The notes: a model not told the origin generated them from the sequence alone. DNA of 64,000 nt from Prochlorococcus sp. AG-363-A03 (GCA_003280445.1 QCEW01000004.1:18330-82329), one strand, 5' to 3'; numbered from the stretch's first letter, positions 10,311-23,600 are shown. Translations and numbers: made by a program.

Positions 10311-13300
10311 CTAATCTTCTGTATTAACACCTTCGATTCTATCTTCAACTTCTTGGTAAAGTTCTTTTAACTGTTCAATATTTTCCTCAGATGTTTCCCA
10401 GTAGCCTCTCCCATTAACTTCTAATAATGTACCAACTATTCTTCTAAAACTATGAGGATTCAATTCCATTAACCTTTTTCTCATTTCAGGATCATTTATA
10501 AAAGTTTCATTTGACTCTTCATATACGAAATTATCAACTTGCCCGCTAGTTGCACTCCATCCTAATGTGTAGTTAAGTCTATTAGATACCTCTCTTACTC
10601 CCTCATATCCAGACTTAAGCATTCCTTCATACCATTTTGGGTTAAGTAATTTTGTTCTAGAATCTAATCTAATGGTTTCACTTAAAGATCTGACCTGAGC
10701 ATTGGCTGTAGTTGTGTCTGCTATGTAACTGCTTGGTGCTTTACCATCATCTCTGAGGTTTTTAATTAAATTCGTTGGATCAGAATCAAAATAATGACTT
10801 ACATCTGTTAGTGATATTTCCGACGAGTCAAGATTTTGGAATGTAACATCAGCAGTTTTCATAACTGATTCAAAAACGTCTCTGTTTTGATTCATTTCAC
10901 CAGGATTATCTGCATTGAATGCATAAGTTTTTCTGGATAGGTACATTTCTTGCAATTCATTTTCTTCTTCCCATGTTGAATTCTCTACTGCCAAATTCAC
11001 ATTTGAGCTATAACTTCCACTTGCATTTGAGAACACTCTACTTGCAGATTCTCTAATACTTTTACCTTCTTTTTCTGCCTGTTCTAGAGCATGTTTTCTT
11101 ACGAAATTTTGATCAAGTGGTTCATCTGCCTCTGCCGCCATTTTTACTGCTTGGTCAATTAGTGCCATTTGGTTAATAAACAAATCCCTAAATACACCAG
11201 AACAGTTAACTACTACATCAATTCTTGGTCTTCCTAATTCCTCAAGAGATAGGAGCTCTAATTTATTTACCCTTCCTACTGAGTCTGGTTTTGGCTTTAC
11301 ACCTACAAACCAGAGGATTTGGGCTAATGATTCACCATAGGTTTTAATGTTATCAGTACCCCAAAGCACACAAGCAATGGTTTCAGGCCATGCGCCTTGC
11401 TCCTCTTTTTGTCTTTCAATAAGCTTGTCAACTACACCTTTGGCTGAAGCTACTGCAGCTACGGTTGGTATCGACTGAGGATCTAATGCATGAATATTCT
11501 TACCACTTGGCAATACTCCTGGATTCCTTATAGGATCTCCACCCGGGCCAGGAATAACATAATCTCCATCTAAAGCTTTTAAAAGGCTCTCCATTTCTTT
11601 ATCAGCACATATTTGTTCTAGGCAAAATCTCAAATAATCAAATAATTTATCTAGTGAACTTGTATTTACATTTTCAAAACCTGCTCTCTTCGTCGAAGCT
11701 TGCCATGGAGATGGGATAGAGAATCCAATTCCTCTCAAGAACTCAACAATTAGAGTCCAAAGATTCTTCTTCATATTTACTCTCCCATCTCTCCCTGTTA
11801 GAGACTTAACCATTGAGCCAACAGCATCTCTTGATGTTTCTGTAATTAATTTATTAAGTTCAACATCTTCTAATTTACCTCTGTTATTTCCTTCGTAGAC
11901 TTCGTCAATTGATTTCCCTTTTGATTCAGCTAATAAACCTGGTAAAGATCTGATTCCATCGTCATCTCTTTCTATGGATGCGATACTTACTAAAGTTGCA
12001 ATAGCTTCTTCAGCAGTGGCTGGTTTTCCAATAGTGTGTAAGCCACAAGGTAATAATCGACTTTCTATTTCCATTAATTGTTTATAAACATTTCCCACTA
12101 CCAAATCTCTTTCATCTATTTCTAATTCGGAGGCATCTTTTTCAGGCAGTTTTACATCTTCTTGAAGATTACATTTCTTTGAAGTTTCAACTATTGCATT
12201 AACAATTTGAATTCCTCTACCACTTTCTCGAAGTTGTTGATAGGAACCAACTAACTCTCCAAGTTCTTTTAGACCTTTATAAAGACCAGCATTTTCAGCA
12301 GGAGGGGTTAGATAACTAATTGTTGATGCGTACCCTCTTCTTTTTGCGATTGTTGCCTCTGAAGGATTATTTGCAGCGTAATAATAAAGATTTGGCAGAC
12401 CTCCAATTAATGAATCGGGATAACAAGTCTCACTCATACCCATTTGTTTCCCAGGCATGAATTCAAGAGATCCATGGGTTCCAAAATGAAGAACTGCGTC
12501 TGCCTTCCATACCTTTTCTAAATAAGTGTAATAAGCTGCAAAGCCATGATGAGGACTAGCACTTCTTGAATAAAGTAATCTCATGGGATCGCCTTCGTAT
12601 CCAAACGTTGGTTGTACTCCAACAAATACATTCCCAAATTCTTTTCCATATATAAGAAGATTTTGTCCGTCACTATTTAAATTTCCGGGTGGCTTTCCCC
12701 AGTTCTCTTCTAGTCTTTCAGAATATGGAGTTAATTTCTCATATTCTTTTACACTCATTCGATGAGCTATTGAAAGTTCAGGCGAACCTTGTAAAGCTTC
12801 AGGGTCATTTATTAATGTCTCCATGAGCTCTTTTGGGCCCTTAGGTAAATCTTTTATGTCATAACCTTTTTTCTTCATTTCTTCTAAAACTCTATATATA
12901 GAGCCAAAGACATCTAAGTAAGCAGCTGTTCCAACATTTCCTTTATCAGGTGGAAAACTAAATACAGTAATAGCTAATTTCTTCTGATCACGTTTTTTAA
13001 TTCTTAGTGATGACCATCTAATAGCTCTTTCAGCTATTGCATCTACTCTGTCTTGGAGTGTATGAGCTTTGCCTGTGGCATCATCTCTACCAGATAAAAC
13101 TATTGGTTCAATGGCACCATCTAATTCAGGAATAGCAATCTGAAGTGCAACTTGAACTGGATGAAGACCTAGATCACTTCCTTCCCATTCTTGAGTAGTT
13201 TGAAAAACGAGTGGAAGAGCAACCATGTAAGGTCTATTGAGCTTCTTTAAGGACTCGACAGCTTTTGGGTGATCTTGCCTAGCAGGACCTCCAACCAGTG

Positions 13301-14324
13301 CAAATCCTGTGAGAGAAACAACGCCATCTACAATCGGTTTGTCAGTGTTGATTGGATCGTAATAAAATTCATTTACAGGCTTAGAAAAATCTAATCCACC
13401 ACAAAAAATCGGAATTACTGTTGCGCCCCTATATTCCAGTTCTTGAATTACTGCGACATAGTGAGCATCATCTCCAGTTACTATATGGCTTCTTTGTAGA
13501 ACAAGACCAATTACAGGACCCTCTTTAGCTTTATTTGAGAGATCATCCCTAGAAGCTGTCCAATTTAGATATTCTTTTTTGTCTTCAAACATATTTGGCG
13601 CTAAAGGATGCCAAATCCCTAGATCTGGAAAAACTTCTGGCTCTGCAACTTCAATTTTCTCGTCTTCTCTATTTAATTCTGGAAAAACATATTTGTCTCC
13701 CAACATTAGTAGGAAATTTCTTAGATTATCTGGAGTCCCTCCTAGCCAATATTGAAAACTAAGCATAAAACTACGAGCATCTTGAGCCTTGTCTACTGGT
13801 AGATATTTAAGGATTGAGGGAAGAGTATTTAAAAGCTTCAACATTGAATCTTGAAAGCCAGCGCCGCCTGCTTCCTTCCTTTTCTTCATGAAATCGCCAA
13901 TGATGCTTTTACTTTGTCCTAACTGGGCCATGGAGAAAGTGCCCAATTTGTTCAATCGCATTACTTCTGGCATTGATGGAAAAACTACTGCAGCTTTAAG
14001 ATTTTCCTTATGAGGTTCGACTGCTTCAACAACTTTTTGCGCTAAATCTTCAATAAAAATCAATGAAGCTACGAATAAATCGGCATTTTCTATATCTTTT
14101 TTAAAGCTTTCATAATTGGCTGTATCTCTAAGTTCTTCAATTAAATATCCATTGAGTTCAATTCCAATAGGACCATTTTGTGAATTTAATGAGTTTGCAG
14201 CCTGTGTAAGAGCATTTTGGTATTGAGGCTCAAGAACGACATAAACGGCCTTCATCACTGCTTTATGCTTGTGATTCTCGACAGGTGAAACTCTGCGATT
14301 GGCTGAGCGAACCTGTGTAAACAT
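10311..14324 (-). CDS. chlH: magnesium chelatase subunit H
   Basis: 1337-aa [22 protein letters not shown] and overall CobN/ChlH architecture. Confidence 0.97.
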   Translation of the reverse strand: MFTQVRSANRRVSPVENHKHKAVMKAVYVVLEPQYQNALTQAANSLNSQNGPIGIELNGYLIEELRDTANYESFKKDIENADLFVASLIFIEDLAQKVVEAVEPHKENLKAAVVFPSMPEVMRLNKLGTFSMAQLGQSKSIIGDFMKKRKEAGGAGFQDSMLKLLNTLPSILKYLPVDKAQDARSFMLSFQYWLGGTPDNLRNFLLMLGDKYVFPELNREDEKIEVAEPEVFPDLGIWHPLAPNMFEDKKEYLNWTASRDDLSNKAKEGPVIGLVLQRSHIVTGDDAHYVAVIQELEYRGATVIPIFCGGLDFSKPVNEFYYDPINTDKPIVDGVVSLTGFALVGGPARQDHPKAVESLKKLNRPYMVALPLVFQTTQEWEGSDLGLHPVQVALQIAIPELDGAIEPIVLSGRDDATGKAHTLQDRVDAIAERAIRWSSLRIKKRDQKKLAITVFSFPPDKGNVGTAAYLDVFGSIYRVLEEMKKKGYDIKDLPKGPKELMETLINDPEALQGSPELSIAHRMSVKEYEKLTPYSERLEENWGKPPGNLNSDGQNLLIYGKEFGNVFVGVQPTFGYEGDPMRLLYSRSASPHHGFAAYYTYLEKVWKADAVLHFGTHGSLEFMPGKQMGMSETCYPDSLIGGLPNLYYYAANNPSEATIAKRRGYASTISYLTPPAENAGLYKGLKELGELVGSYQQLRESGRGIQIVNAIVETSKKCNLQEDVKLPEKDASELEIDERDLVVGNVYKQLMEIESRLLPCGLHTIGKPATAEEAIATLVSIASIERDDDGIRSLPGLLAESKGKSIDEVYEGNNRGKLEDVELNKLITETSRDAVGSMVKSLTGRDGRVNMKKNLWTLIVEFLRGIGFSIPSPWQASTKRAGFENVNTSSLDKLFDYLRFCLEQICADKEMESLLKALDGDYVIPGPGGDPIRNPGVLPSGKNIHALDPQSIPTVAAVASAKGVVDKLIERQKEEQGAWPETIACVLWGTDNIKTYGESLAQILWFVGVKPKPDSVGRVNKLELLSLEELGRPRIDVVVNCSGVFRDLFINQMALIDQAVKMAAEADEPLDQNFVRKHALEQAEKEGKSIRESASRVFSNASGSYSSNVNLAVENSTWEEENELQEMYLSRKTYAFNADNPGEMNQNRDVFESVMKTADVTFQNLDSSEISLTDVSHYFDSDPTNLIKNLRDDGKAPSSYIADTTTANAQVRSLSETIRLDSRTKLLNPKWYEGMLKSGYEGVREVSNRLNYTLGWSATSGQVDNFVYEESNETFINDPEMRKRLMELNPHSFRRIVGTLLEVNGRGYWETSEENIEQLKELYQEVEDRIEGVNTED

Positions 14325-14390
14325 CTTTTTCTTCTATCGGAATTCGACCAAGCCTAGTGTTCAGTGGTCCTTTAGTGTGTTATTTAGTTA

Positions 14391-15287
14391 ATGCGTGTTA
14401 CAAGGGATATCAAATATGATTATGAAAAAAGCAATTCAATGAGTTCTGCTAATCAATCAATACCGGTTTTAGTCGCAGGAGCTTTAGGGCGAATGGGATC
14501 TGAGGTTATTAAAGCAATTAAATTATCCAAAGATTATCAACTTGTTGGCGCAATTGATAGTCAGAAGGCAAATGAAGGTCAAGACATCGGATCACTAATA
14601 GGCTTAGGACCACTTGATGTATTGCTCTCAAGTGATTTCGAAGGTTCTTTGTGTGCTGCCAGTCAGAACGTTCCTAAAGATGTATCAAATAATGGTGCTG
14701 TATTAGTTGATTTCACGCATCCCAAAGTTGCTTATAAACATACCCGTACTGCAATTGCTTATGGAGTCCATCCTGTAATTGGAACTACTGGAATTAGCAA
14801 AGATCAATTAGAGGATCTTTCTAAATTTGCAGAAAAGGCTTCTCTTGGTTCTGCGATTATTCCAAATTTTTCAGTAGGCATGGTTTTACTTCAGCAAGCT
14901 GCTGCTGCAGCGGCTCGTTTTTATGAGTTCGCTGAATTGACAGAAATGCATCACAACAAAAAAGCTGACGCCCCTAGTGGAACGTGCATTAAAACAGCTG
15001 AATTGATAGAAGCACAACGCTCTACTTTTAATAAACCTTTAATAAAAGAAGAAGAATCTATCGAAGGATCAAGAGGTGGATCTCGTTCTAGTGGTCTAAG
15101 ACTTCATTCGGTAAGATTGCCTGGCCTTGTTGCTCATCAACAAGTCATGTTTGGTTCCAATGGAGAGACTTATGAGTTAGCTCATAACACAATTGATCGT
15201 TCTGCTTATATGCCTGGAGTGCTATTGGTTGTAAAAAAAATTAGATCTTTAAATAAATTGATTTATGGCTTAGAGCAAATCCTTTAG
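14391..15287 (+). CDS. dapB: 4-hydroxy-tetrahydrodipicolinate reductase
   Basis: VAGALGRMG, VIGTTGI, EMHHNKKADAPSGT; start possibly downstream (MSSANQS). Confidence 0.95.
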   Translation: MRVTRDIKYDYEKSNSMSSANQSIPVLVAGALGRMGSEVIKAIKLSKDYQLVGAIDSQKANEGQDIGSLIGLGPLDVLLSSDFEGSLCAASQNVPKDVSNNGAVLVDFTHPKVAYKHTRTAIAYGVHPVIGTTGISKDQLEDLSKFAEKASLGSAIIPNFSVGMVLLQQAAAAAARFYEFAELTEMHHNKKADAPSGTCIKTAELIEAQRSTFNKPLIKEEESIEGSRGGSRSSGLRLHSVRLPGLVAHQQVMFGSNGETYELAHNTIDRSAYMPGVLLVVKKIRSLNKLIYGLEQIL

Positions 15288-15299
15288 TTATGAAGACAA

Positions 15300-15947
15300 A
15301 TGTTATTACCGATTAAACAAAATGAAATAAATAAATTGATCCCTTCTGTAGCAACAGGAAAGCAATTTAATTCAGCGTTGGGTAATCCTCAGAAGATTTT
15401 TCAACGGATTTTGATCTCAGCCATTGGAGGTGTAATTACTCTTCTCATCAGCCAAAGTCAAGTAACAAGTCAGTTTTACTCTTTATGGTTGGTTTTAGGC
15501 GTAGTTTTCCTTTTATATATTTTATGGGGACCAATTCTCGAAGCTAGTAGAAAAAATTCTAAGTTTAAAAGTTTCTCCTTCTCAGCATTAGTTGATGGCT
15601 ATATTTCGGATGTTTTTGTTGAAGATAGGGTTGAAAATCAACTGGAACAAGCAAATAGAGATGGTAGGTTAGAAGTGTTAGAGAAAAAAAGAACTTGGGT
15701 CGTTTTAGATATAGAGGATGAAGATGGTTTTATAGGAAATATAAGTTTTCCATTACAAAATAAGTTCAATATCCTTACGAAAGGAATGAGAATTAACTGT
15801 GTTGTATTTAGTAATAGAAGAGATTTTAATAATATCCAGGCAATTAGTGATGCTTGGTGTCCCGAAATTAATTTATGGGTAGGATCTTATCCATTTCTTC
15901 TGCGTCCTGCATTTGAAGAATTTGTTAATATGAGAATTTCAAGCTAA
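15300..15947 (+). CDS. conserved cyanobacterial membrane protein
   Basis: ORF 215 aa, two TM segments, RTWVVLDIEDEDGFIGNISFPL. Confidence 0.75.
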   Translation: MLLPIKQNEINKLIPSVATGKQFNSALGNPQKIFQRILISAIGGVITLLISQSQVTSQFYSLWLVLGVVFLLYILWGPILEASRKNSKFKSFSFSALVDGYISDVFVEDRVENQLEQANRDGRLEVLEKKRTWVVLDIEDEDGFIGNISFPLQNKFNILTKGMRINCVVFSNRRDFNNIQAISDAWCPEINLWVGSYPFLLRPAFEEFVNMRISS

Positions 15948-15980
15948 ATATCTTTTGTTGTAACTGTTATAATAACTCCT

Positions 15981-17093
15981 ATGAATATAGCAATTATTGG
16001 TTCTGGATTAACTGGTTCATTGGCAGCAATATCACTAGCAAATGCCGGATGTAGAGTTGATCTATATGAAAGATTATCTGATGAAGAACTTATAGATAGA
16101 GATCGAACATACGCTATTACACATTCCTCAAGAAAGATATTAGAAAGGATTGGAGTATGGTCACATTTAGTTTCAAATTTAGTCCCTTTTCAATATCTAA
16201 ACGTGATTGATTATGAATTAAATAAAAAATTTCAATTTCTCATTAATGATTTAAGTTTATCAGATCAAAAGTATTGTGCAGTAGGTTGGATTGCAGAACA
16301 TAAAAAAATTATGTTCTCAATTTTAAAATTCATTTCAGATATTGATCATATTAATAAGATCCCTACATCTGTTATACCTAATACAAATAACTACGAACTG
16401 ATAATAGCAGCAGATGGTTCGGGTTCTGCTACAAAAAAGAAGCTTAAAACTCCCTCATTTAATTTTAATTATGATCAGATGTGTATTACTGCTAAGGTTC
16501 TATTAAGAGGTGCTAAATCTAATGAGGCATTTGAAATACTAAACTCCCAGGGTCCATTTGCTGTTTTACCTCTAGGAGGTGATTTATTTCAAATAATATG
16601 TAGCCAATCCTTAGAGAATGCTACTAATAAAATGAATTTGTCAAAGTCATTATTTTTAGATTATTTAGCAACACTTCTTCCTTATGGTGTTCAACCAGAT
16701 ACTATTATCGATAAACCTAATTCCTTTCCTATAAATTTTGTTTTTAATTATTCATTCTATTCTGGTAAATACATATATTTAGGTGAGACAGCACACAAAT
16801 TTCATCCAGTTGGTGGACAAGGTTTAAATCTATGCTGGAGAGATGTTGACTGCCTTACAAAATTAATATCTGTGCCAATATTTAAAAAGAATCACAGAAT
16901 CATACCTTTTCTCTATTCCCTTTCAAGGTTGGTTGATGTTTTATTAATATCCATATTTACTGACAGTTTGGTTAGATATTCTAGAAGCAACATTAGTATA
17001 TTTAAATTACCTAGAACTTTTGTTTTCTTTGTCTTGAAAAAATATGGTTTTATTAGAAAATTTATACTTAATATAATGACAAATGGATTGTAG
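15981..17093 (+). CDS. FAD-dependent monooxygenase, UbiH/VisC/COQ6 family
   Basis: IIGSGLTGSLAAISLANAG and GETAHKFHPVGGQGLNLCWRD. Confidence 0.88.
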   Translation: MNIAIIGSGLTGSLAAISLANAGCRVDLYERLSDEELIDRDRTYAITHSSRKILERIGVWSHLVSNLVPFQYLNVIDYELNKKFQFLINDLSLSDQKYCAVGWIAEHKKIMFSILKFISDIDHINKIPTSVIPNTNNYELIIAADGSGSATKKKLKTPSFNFNYDQMCITAKVLLRGAKSNEAFEILNSQGPFAVLPLGGDLFQIICSQSLENATNKMNLSKSLFLDYLATLLPYGVQPDTIIDKPNSFPINFVFNYSFYSGKYIYLGETAHKFHPVGGQGLNLCWRDVDCLTKLISVPIFKKNHRIIPFLYSLSRLVDVLLISIFTDSLVRYSRSNISIFKLPRTFVFFVLKKYGFIRKFILNIMTNGL

Positions 17094-17108
17094 ATTTTTT
17101 ATGATTAT

Positions 17109-17318
17109 ATGATTGATACTATTAACAGAATTAATCCACCTGATGATGAATTGTGCAATTTTATTATTGACAAACTTGGAATAAGTCAATCTGCTTTGGA
17201 ATTAGGAATAAAAAGATCTTCTTTGGAAAATTCTCCATTGCCTATTGTTATGTGGAGTTATGGTTTAATCACTTTGGATCAACTACAAATAGTACTTTTG
17301 TGGTTAAAAGATAATTAA
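17109..17318 (+). CDS. DUF2949 family protein
   Basis: SQSALELGIKR...LPIVMWSYGLITLDQLQIVLLWL. Confidence 0.75.
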   Translation: MIDTINRINPPDDELCNFIIDKLGISQSALELGIKRSSLENSPLPIVMWSYGLITLDQLQIVLLWLKDN

Positions 17319-17833
17319 TATTTTATTATACTTTCTACAAACAAATTTGAATCTAATTTGTTCCTTCCTCCAAGTTCTGTAAGTTCTACAAGAAAAGCGT
17401 ATCCAATTAAATTCCCTCCTGCTTCTCTGATCAACTTACCTGCGGCACTCGCACTTCCTCCAGTCGCAAGAAGATCATCTACAACAATCACTTTACTATC
17501 TTTTTCGATTGAATTCTGTTGAATTTCTAATCTGTCTTCGCCATACTCAAGCTTATAATTTACGCCTATTACTTTTCCAGGTAATTTATTAGGTTTTCTT
17601 ATAGGAACAAATCCTATCTCATGTTTAAATGATAAAGCCGATGCAGAAATAAATCCTCTCGATTCTATACCAGCTATGTAATCTGGTTTTGTAGTAGATA
17701 TTAACTTTTGTAGAGGTAACATTATTTCATTCCATCTCTTCGGCTCTTTATATATTGGATTTATGTCTTTGAAGACTATTCCATCTTTTGGGAAATCTAT
17801 TATTTCATTGATATATTTTTTTAGGTCTTCCAT
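17315..17833 (-). CDS. apt: adenine phosphoribosyltransferase
   Basis: IDFPKDGIVFKDINPIY, GIESRGFI, VIVVDDLLATGGSASA. Confidence 0.95.
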   Translation of the reverse strand: MEDLKKYINEIIDFPKDGIVFKDINPIYKEPKRWNEIMLPLQKLISTTKPDYIAGIESRGFISASALSFKHEIGFVPIRKPNKLPGKVIGVNYKLEYGEDRLEIQQNSIEKDSKVIVVDDLLATGGSASAAGKLIREAGGNLIGYAFLVELTELGGRNKLDSNLFVESIIKY

Positions 17834-17919
17834 TCTTTAAAAATAAAATATTGGTGTGCGGTTTTATAAAACTAACAATAAAGCTAGCGAATCTTCTAAT
17901 TCCTGTCATTATTTAGGGT

Positions 17920-18516
17920 ATGAAAAAAGCTAATTTAGTTACTAATCAAAATAAATCCGTGATTAAAGGCTCAAAAAATCTTGAGATATCTGCTGAAAAG
18001 AATTTTTTAAATTGCATGATTGCCAACGATACGCCGAGGAAACTTGATTTCTTGATTTTAGTTATTGAAACTCTTCAGATTAATGCGAACGATTCTATAT
18101 TATTGAAAGCAAAAGAAATAGGTTTATCTGATGATTTCTCTAGCAGAGTTCAATTTTGGAAAATGAGATGTTCAAACCCTTTGAGGAATTCGTACACATT
18201 TTCATCTCTATCTGTTATGCAGATTAATTCTCTTGTAGAACTTATTTCTTCTATGGCTGAAAATCTTTATCCTCTTATTAGGCAATTACTTTCTACAAAA
18301 GAATCTAAGACACTTAATCAAGAGAGATGGTATTTGTTTAGTTCAAGACTTAAGGTACTTATCCGTGAAAGAATGAATTTACAACGTAGCTATATTGATA
18401 CCTTATTAAGTGACGAAAATAATGAATTTTTTAGGGAGTTATTAATCATCCTCTCTCTCTCGTGTGGAAAAGGAGGAGCTTCTCGTTTGAAAGCTTCTTT
18501 ATATCATCAATCATAG
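17920..18516 (+). CDS. DUF3038 family protein
   Basis: ORF 198 aa; adjacent to a DUF4335-like gene as is common in cyanobacteria. Confidence 0.7.
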   Translation: MKKANLVTNQNKSVIKGSKNLEISAEKNFLNCMIANDTPRKLDFLILVIETLQINANDSILLKAKEIGLSDDFSSRVQFWKMRCSNPLRNSYTFSSLSVMQINSLVELISSMAENLYPLIRQLLSTKESKTLNQERWYLFSSRLKVLIRERMNLQRSYIDTLLSDENNEFFRELLIILSLSCGKGGASRLKASLYHQS

Positions 18517-18525
18517 AAATTATTA

Positions 18526-19119
18526 ATGATTAACTTAAATTATAAATTTATTCAAAATTCTTCTTCACTAGAACTTGCAGGTATGCCCGACGTTTCAAAT
18601 GGAGACTCAGAAGATACGATTGGTATCCTATCTTCATGGACATTGAAAATTATTGGTTCACCTCTATTAGAAGGGGAGAAGGTGCATCTTGATAATTTGA
18701 TGCAAGTAATTCTTCAATATTCAAGATCTTATATATCTGGAATTCGGAAAACATTTACATCTACTAAAAATCTTGTGACTATATCTCCTTTCGGTGTTAG
18801 TCATAAATTATTACTAAATAGCACTAGACAAGGAGTGAAGCCTTTAGAAATTATTCTAGATGACTCTGAATTATCTGATCTCACTCGATGTCTAGATCTT
18901 TTAAGATTTGATTCTAGATTTAATATCAAATGGGATATTAATCCTGATATACCCTTTAGCAAGAAATATATCCTTACTAATATTTCTAATTCTAGGAACA
19001 AATCAAATTTCTTTTACGCAGTAATTATATTTATAGTTACTTGTTCTTTTCTATTACTTATTCCAACAAATAATAAGTTTGAAAAAATAGAATCAACAAA
19101 ACAAACTCAAAGTTTATAG
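18526..19119 (+). CDS. DUF4335-like protein
   Basis: ORF 197 aa immediately after the DUF3038-like gene. Confidence 0.65.
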   Translation: MINLNYKFIQNSSSLELAGMPDVSNGDSEDTIGILSSWTLKIIGSPLLEGEKVHLDNLMQVILQYSRSYISGIRKTFTSTKNLVTISPFGVSHKLLLNSTRQGVKPLEIILDDSELSDLTRCLDLLRFDSRFNIKWDINPDIPFSKKYILTNISNSRNKSNFFYAVIIFIVTCSFLLLIPTNNKFEKIESTKQTQSL

Positions 19120-19320
19120 AATTCATCTGAATTACAATATATCTATTTTCATCTAATTTAAAACTATATCTCTATAATAATTTTAAATGTATATATTACC
19201 TTGTTTAACAAAATTTAAATTAATATAACGAAAAATTATAATTTAAATACTATTTTTTAAGATTTAATTATTCTCAATTTAAAAAAAATGATTTAAAATA
19301 AGATTAAAGAATTAGTTTAA

Positions 19321-19971
19321 ATGCAACTTTCATATAATGATAGGGAGAAAATTGATATTGCTGACGACCAAATTTTTTATCAACAACCAAGATATGTTCA
19401 TCACCTCAGTGATTCATTCAGAATTCGACTAACCAAGCTATACTCAGAATACCTTCTTAATCATCACGTAATTTTAGATTTAATGAGTAGTTGGGTAAGC
19501 CATTTACCTGATGATGTTAAATATAAAAAAGTTATCGGTCATGGGATGAATGAAGCTGAGTTATCTTCTAATCAAAGACTTGATAAGTTCTGGGTTCAAA
19601 ATTTAAATAAGACACAAAATATGCCAATTGAAGATTCTTCTATTGATGTCGGATTAATCGTTGCCGGCTGGCAGTATCTCCAGTTTCCTGAAAAAGTCTC
19701 ATTAGAACTATCAAGGGTTATCAAATCTGATTCATTATTGATAATCTCCTTCACCAATCGAGCATTCTGGACAAAAGCTCCAAACATCTGGACATATTCG
19801 TCAGAGGAAAAAAGAATTGAATATGTAACTAGTGTCCTTACTTCTAATGGATGGAGGATAGAAAAAATATTAAATGAGAAAACTCAAGATAAAAAGCTTT
19901 TTGGCTTTTACTCATCAGAGAGTGATCCTTTTTTTTCTGTGATTGCAAGAAACAATAAGTCTAATTACTGA
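19321..19971 (+). CDS. SAM-dependent methyltransferase-like protein
   Basis: ILDLMSSWVSHLP and IDVGLIVAGWQYLQFPEKVSLELSRVIKSDSLLIISFTNR. Confidence 0.75.
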   Translation: MQLSYNDREKIDIADDQIFYQQPRYVHHLSDSFRIRLTKLYSEYLLNHHVILDLMSSWVSHLPDDVKYKKVIGHGMNEAELSSNQRLDKFWVQNLNKTQNMPIEDSSIDVGLIVAGWQYLQFPEKVSLELSRVIKSDSLLIISFTNRAFWTKAPNIWTYSSEEKRIEYVTSVLTSNGWRIEKILNEKTQDKKLFGFYSSESDPFFSVIARNNKSNY

Positions 19972-20024
19972 TCTACTTTTTATTAATACTTGTATTTAGT
20001 ATAAGTTCATAATAGTTTTTTTTT

Positions 20025-20333
20025 ATGTCCTGTTCTCTAATTAAATTTAGTTCTGAGGATTGTGGAACTTGTCACAGGATGAGCTTCTTTGATTCTAAAG
20101 TTGCGACCGAATTAGGTATAGAATTTATTAGCGTAAAACTACAAGATACAGTGGTTTATAGAAAATATAGACCAATATTATTAAAGCAATATCCTACAAA
20201 AGAAGGTATGGGCTGGCCTACTTATCTATTAGTTAATGATCCGGAGGGAGACTTTGAGATTATTGGTGAGCTTAAAGGTGGTATTGCTAAGGGTGATTTT
20301 AGAGAGAGACTTTCAAACCTAATAACTAATTGA
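20025..20333 (+). CDS. thioredoxin-like protein
   Basis: LIKFSSEDCGTCHRM CxxC motif. Confidence 0.75.
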   Translation: MSCSLIKFSSEDCGTCHRMSFFDSKVATELGIEFISVKLQDTVVYRKYRPILLKQYPTKEGMGWPTYLLVNDPEGDFEIIGELKGGIAKGDFRERLSNLITN

Positions 20334-20340
20334 TCTTCAA

Positions 20341-20574
20341 TTAATTGACTGGTTGCATCAAGCCACCACTTCCAGAGTCAGAATCATCATCGTCGTTTCC
20401 GGCGTCTACAGTCAAAAGTGTATATATTCCTAATGCCAATAGACTTATCATTCCGCTAAAGATGCTGAGTCCATATTGGTTTGAACTAATTTCTATTACT
20501 TCACCCAAGGTAAAAATACTCAAATTTTGGTGACTATAGCAATCTTTTACTTTTAAAGCATTTTGTTCAACCAA
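20341..20574 (-). CDS. hypothetical membrane protein with acidic DDDDSDSGSGG tail
   Basis: ORF 77 aa; one TM segment. Confidence 0.6.
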   Translation of the reverse strand: MVEQNALKVKDCYSHQNLSIFTLGEVIEISSNQYGLSIFSGMISLLALGIYTLLTVDAGNDDDDSDSGSGGLMQPVN

Positions 20575-20619
20575 TTGATTAATTGACTTCCTATTTGTCT
20601 GAATTGAGAATTTGATTTA

Positions 20620-23600
20620 TTAAGCGTTTATTTCTGAATTCATAAGTTTTAGCCATTCTGTTAATTGATCTAGAAGTTTATCGCTATCCAAGATTCCCAG
20701 TCCTCGAATAGTCACCGTTGAACACCTATCCCCTTTCTTGTAAATAAATCTTCCATGAAGATGATTAGCCAAACCTTTTCTTAGTAACTTGAATGCTGGC
20801 TCATCCATCATTGTCTCAAGCTCAACATTTGGTTTGGATAACTTGATTCTTGAGAAGCCACACTTTTTAGCGATTATTTTTAATTTCATTACTTCTATTA
20901 ATGATTCAACTGCTTTTGGTAATGTTCCATATCTATCAACCAAGTTGCTAGCAAATTGAACTAATGAATCATTGTTTTCGCATTGTGTGGCTAATCTATA
21001 TGCATTTATTTTTTCATCTGGATCAGTTATCCAATCTCCCGGTATAAAAGCTGTAACAGGTAGATCTATTTGAGTATCGTCAACACTAGGAATATCTTGC
21101 CCCTGTATTTCGGCAATAGTTTCCTGCAATAATTCCATATACAAATCAAATCCTATTGTTTCCATTTGTCCGCTTTGTTCAATACCTAAGATATTTCCAA
21201 CGCCTCTAATTTCCATGTCCCTCATGGCTAACTGATAACCACTGCCCAAATCACTAAATTCTTTTATAGCCTTTAAACGTTGCCTTGAGGTCTCATTTAA
21301 TTTCTCATCGCTTGGATAAAATAACCAAGCATGTGCTTGTACTCCACTTCGGCCTACTCTGCCTCTCAATTGGTAAAGTTGAGATAAACCAAACTTGTGA
21401 GAATCTTCAATTAAAATAGTATTTACTCTTGGAATATCTAATCCACTTTCTACAATAGTTGTACAAAGCAAAATATCGGCTTCTCCTGCATTAAATGCAA
21501 GCATTGCATTCTCTAATGCTCCCTCTTCCATTTGACCATGTGCAATCAATAATTTCACATTTGGGATCATAATTTTTAATTTCTCTGCTACATCTTCTAT
21601 TCCTTTTATTCGAGGAACAATATAAAATATTTGGCCACCTCTATCAATCTCTTGTGAAATTGCACTTCTTATTATTTCATTATCGAGGGGTGCTAAGTGT
21701 GTTTTAATTGGCCTTCGTAGGGGAGGCGGTGTTGTTATTAAACTCATTTCACGGACACCAGAAAGACTCATATAGAGTGTTCTTGGAATTGGAGTCGCTG
21801 AAAGGGTTAATACATCTACACTTTTTTTTAACTCTTTTATTTTCTCTTTTTGATTAACTCCAAAACGTTGTTCTTCATCTATAACTAGAAGTCCCAAGTC
21901 CTTATAAACTAATTTTTTGTTCAAGAGCTGATGTGTACCAACAACTGCATCAATTTGTCCATCTTTCAGGCCACTAACTATATGTTTTTTTTCACTATTT
22001 GTTTTAAATCTATTGAGTAATGAAACTTTTATAGGATAAGGAGCAAATCGATCAGAAATAGTTCTCCAATGTTGTTGAGATAATACAGTCGTTGGTGCTA
22101 ATAAAGCTATTTGTTTTCCTGAGGTAATAGCCTTAAATATTGCTCTTATAGCAACTTCTGTTTTCCCAAATCCAACATCGCCGCACACTAATCTATCCAT
22201 AGGCTTTTCACTTTCCATATCAGATTTAACCTGAGATGTAGCTGTTGCTTGATCAGGTGTAAGTGCGTATGGAAATGAGTCTTCTAATTCGTTTTGCCAG
22301 GGTCCATCACATGGAAATTTATACCCTTTTTCTTTACTTCTTTCTGCATATAACTTAATTAAATCAATAGCAACTTTTTTAACGGATTTCTTTGCCTTTT
22401 CCTTTATTTTGTTCCAATTAGCTCCTCCTAATTTACTAATTGTAGGAGTCTTTGCATTTGAACTTCTATACCTACCTAAACTTCCAAGTTGATCTGCAGC
22501 AACACTTAGCTTTCCATCCATATATTTTATTACCAAATAATCTCTTGAATCTCCATTAATATTTAATTTTTCAATTTTCTGAAATAAACCAATTCCATGA
22601 TTTCTATGAACAACATAATCGCCTGGTTTCATCTTATTAGGATCTATCTTTTTACTTTGCGATTGTTTTCTTCTTCTTATATAACCAGTCGTAGAAATAT
22701 TTTGTTGTCCGAAAAACTCCTTATCCGTTAATAGTGCAATTTTCCATGCAGGAAGATAAAATCCTTCAATTTCACCCTCATTTTTATTTTTAATAGCTAC
22801 TGGAATATTGTCATCGATAATATTTTTTATACCATTAAGATCGGTATTATTTGGTATAAACTTTGATATACATTCATGTTCTTCTAACAAAGAAACTGCA
22901 CGACTAGGTTGTGCTGAAATTATCCAAATAGAATATTTATTCTTAATATAATCTTTTAAAGATAAACTTATTTTGCCGTATTGATTAGGTAGCCAATTAT
23001 GAACTTTGCTTGAAATACTAAAAACATTCGTTTTCTTTGTAGTGTCTTCTAAATCTGTTATATCAATACCTTTATAATGATTTAGAGAATCATATATATC
23101 ATTAATGTCTTTATGAAGATTAGGTTTAAATATAGTCTTTATTGCTTCTCTACCTTTTATAGAAGTAATTACATCTGTATAATTTTCATTAACGATATTA
23201 TACCAAGCTTTTCCATGAGATATACCTTGAAGCCTCTCATCAACCACAATAAATGTCTTATCATCTAAGTAATCTAATAATGATGAAGGCTTATCAAATG
23301 CAACTCCTAAATATTTCTTTGCTGAATCCAATTTATTTGAATTTACTAACTCAGAGAACTCATCATTAGTAAATAAACTCGATATATCCTTGTTGTCAGT
23401 TGATATAAGCTTATTAATGATTAGTGGATCAAAACCTGTGGGTGTTATGCATATATTGTTGATTTGATCTAATGACCTTTGTGAAATTGGATCAAATTCT
23501 TTAATCTTATCTAATAGATCACCAAATAGCTCTAATCTAATTGGAAGTTCACTACTAACAGGGTAAATATCAATAATATCTCCACGTCTTGTCCATGTTC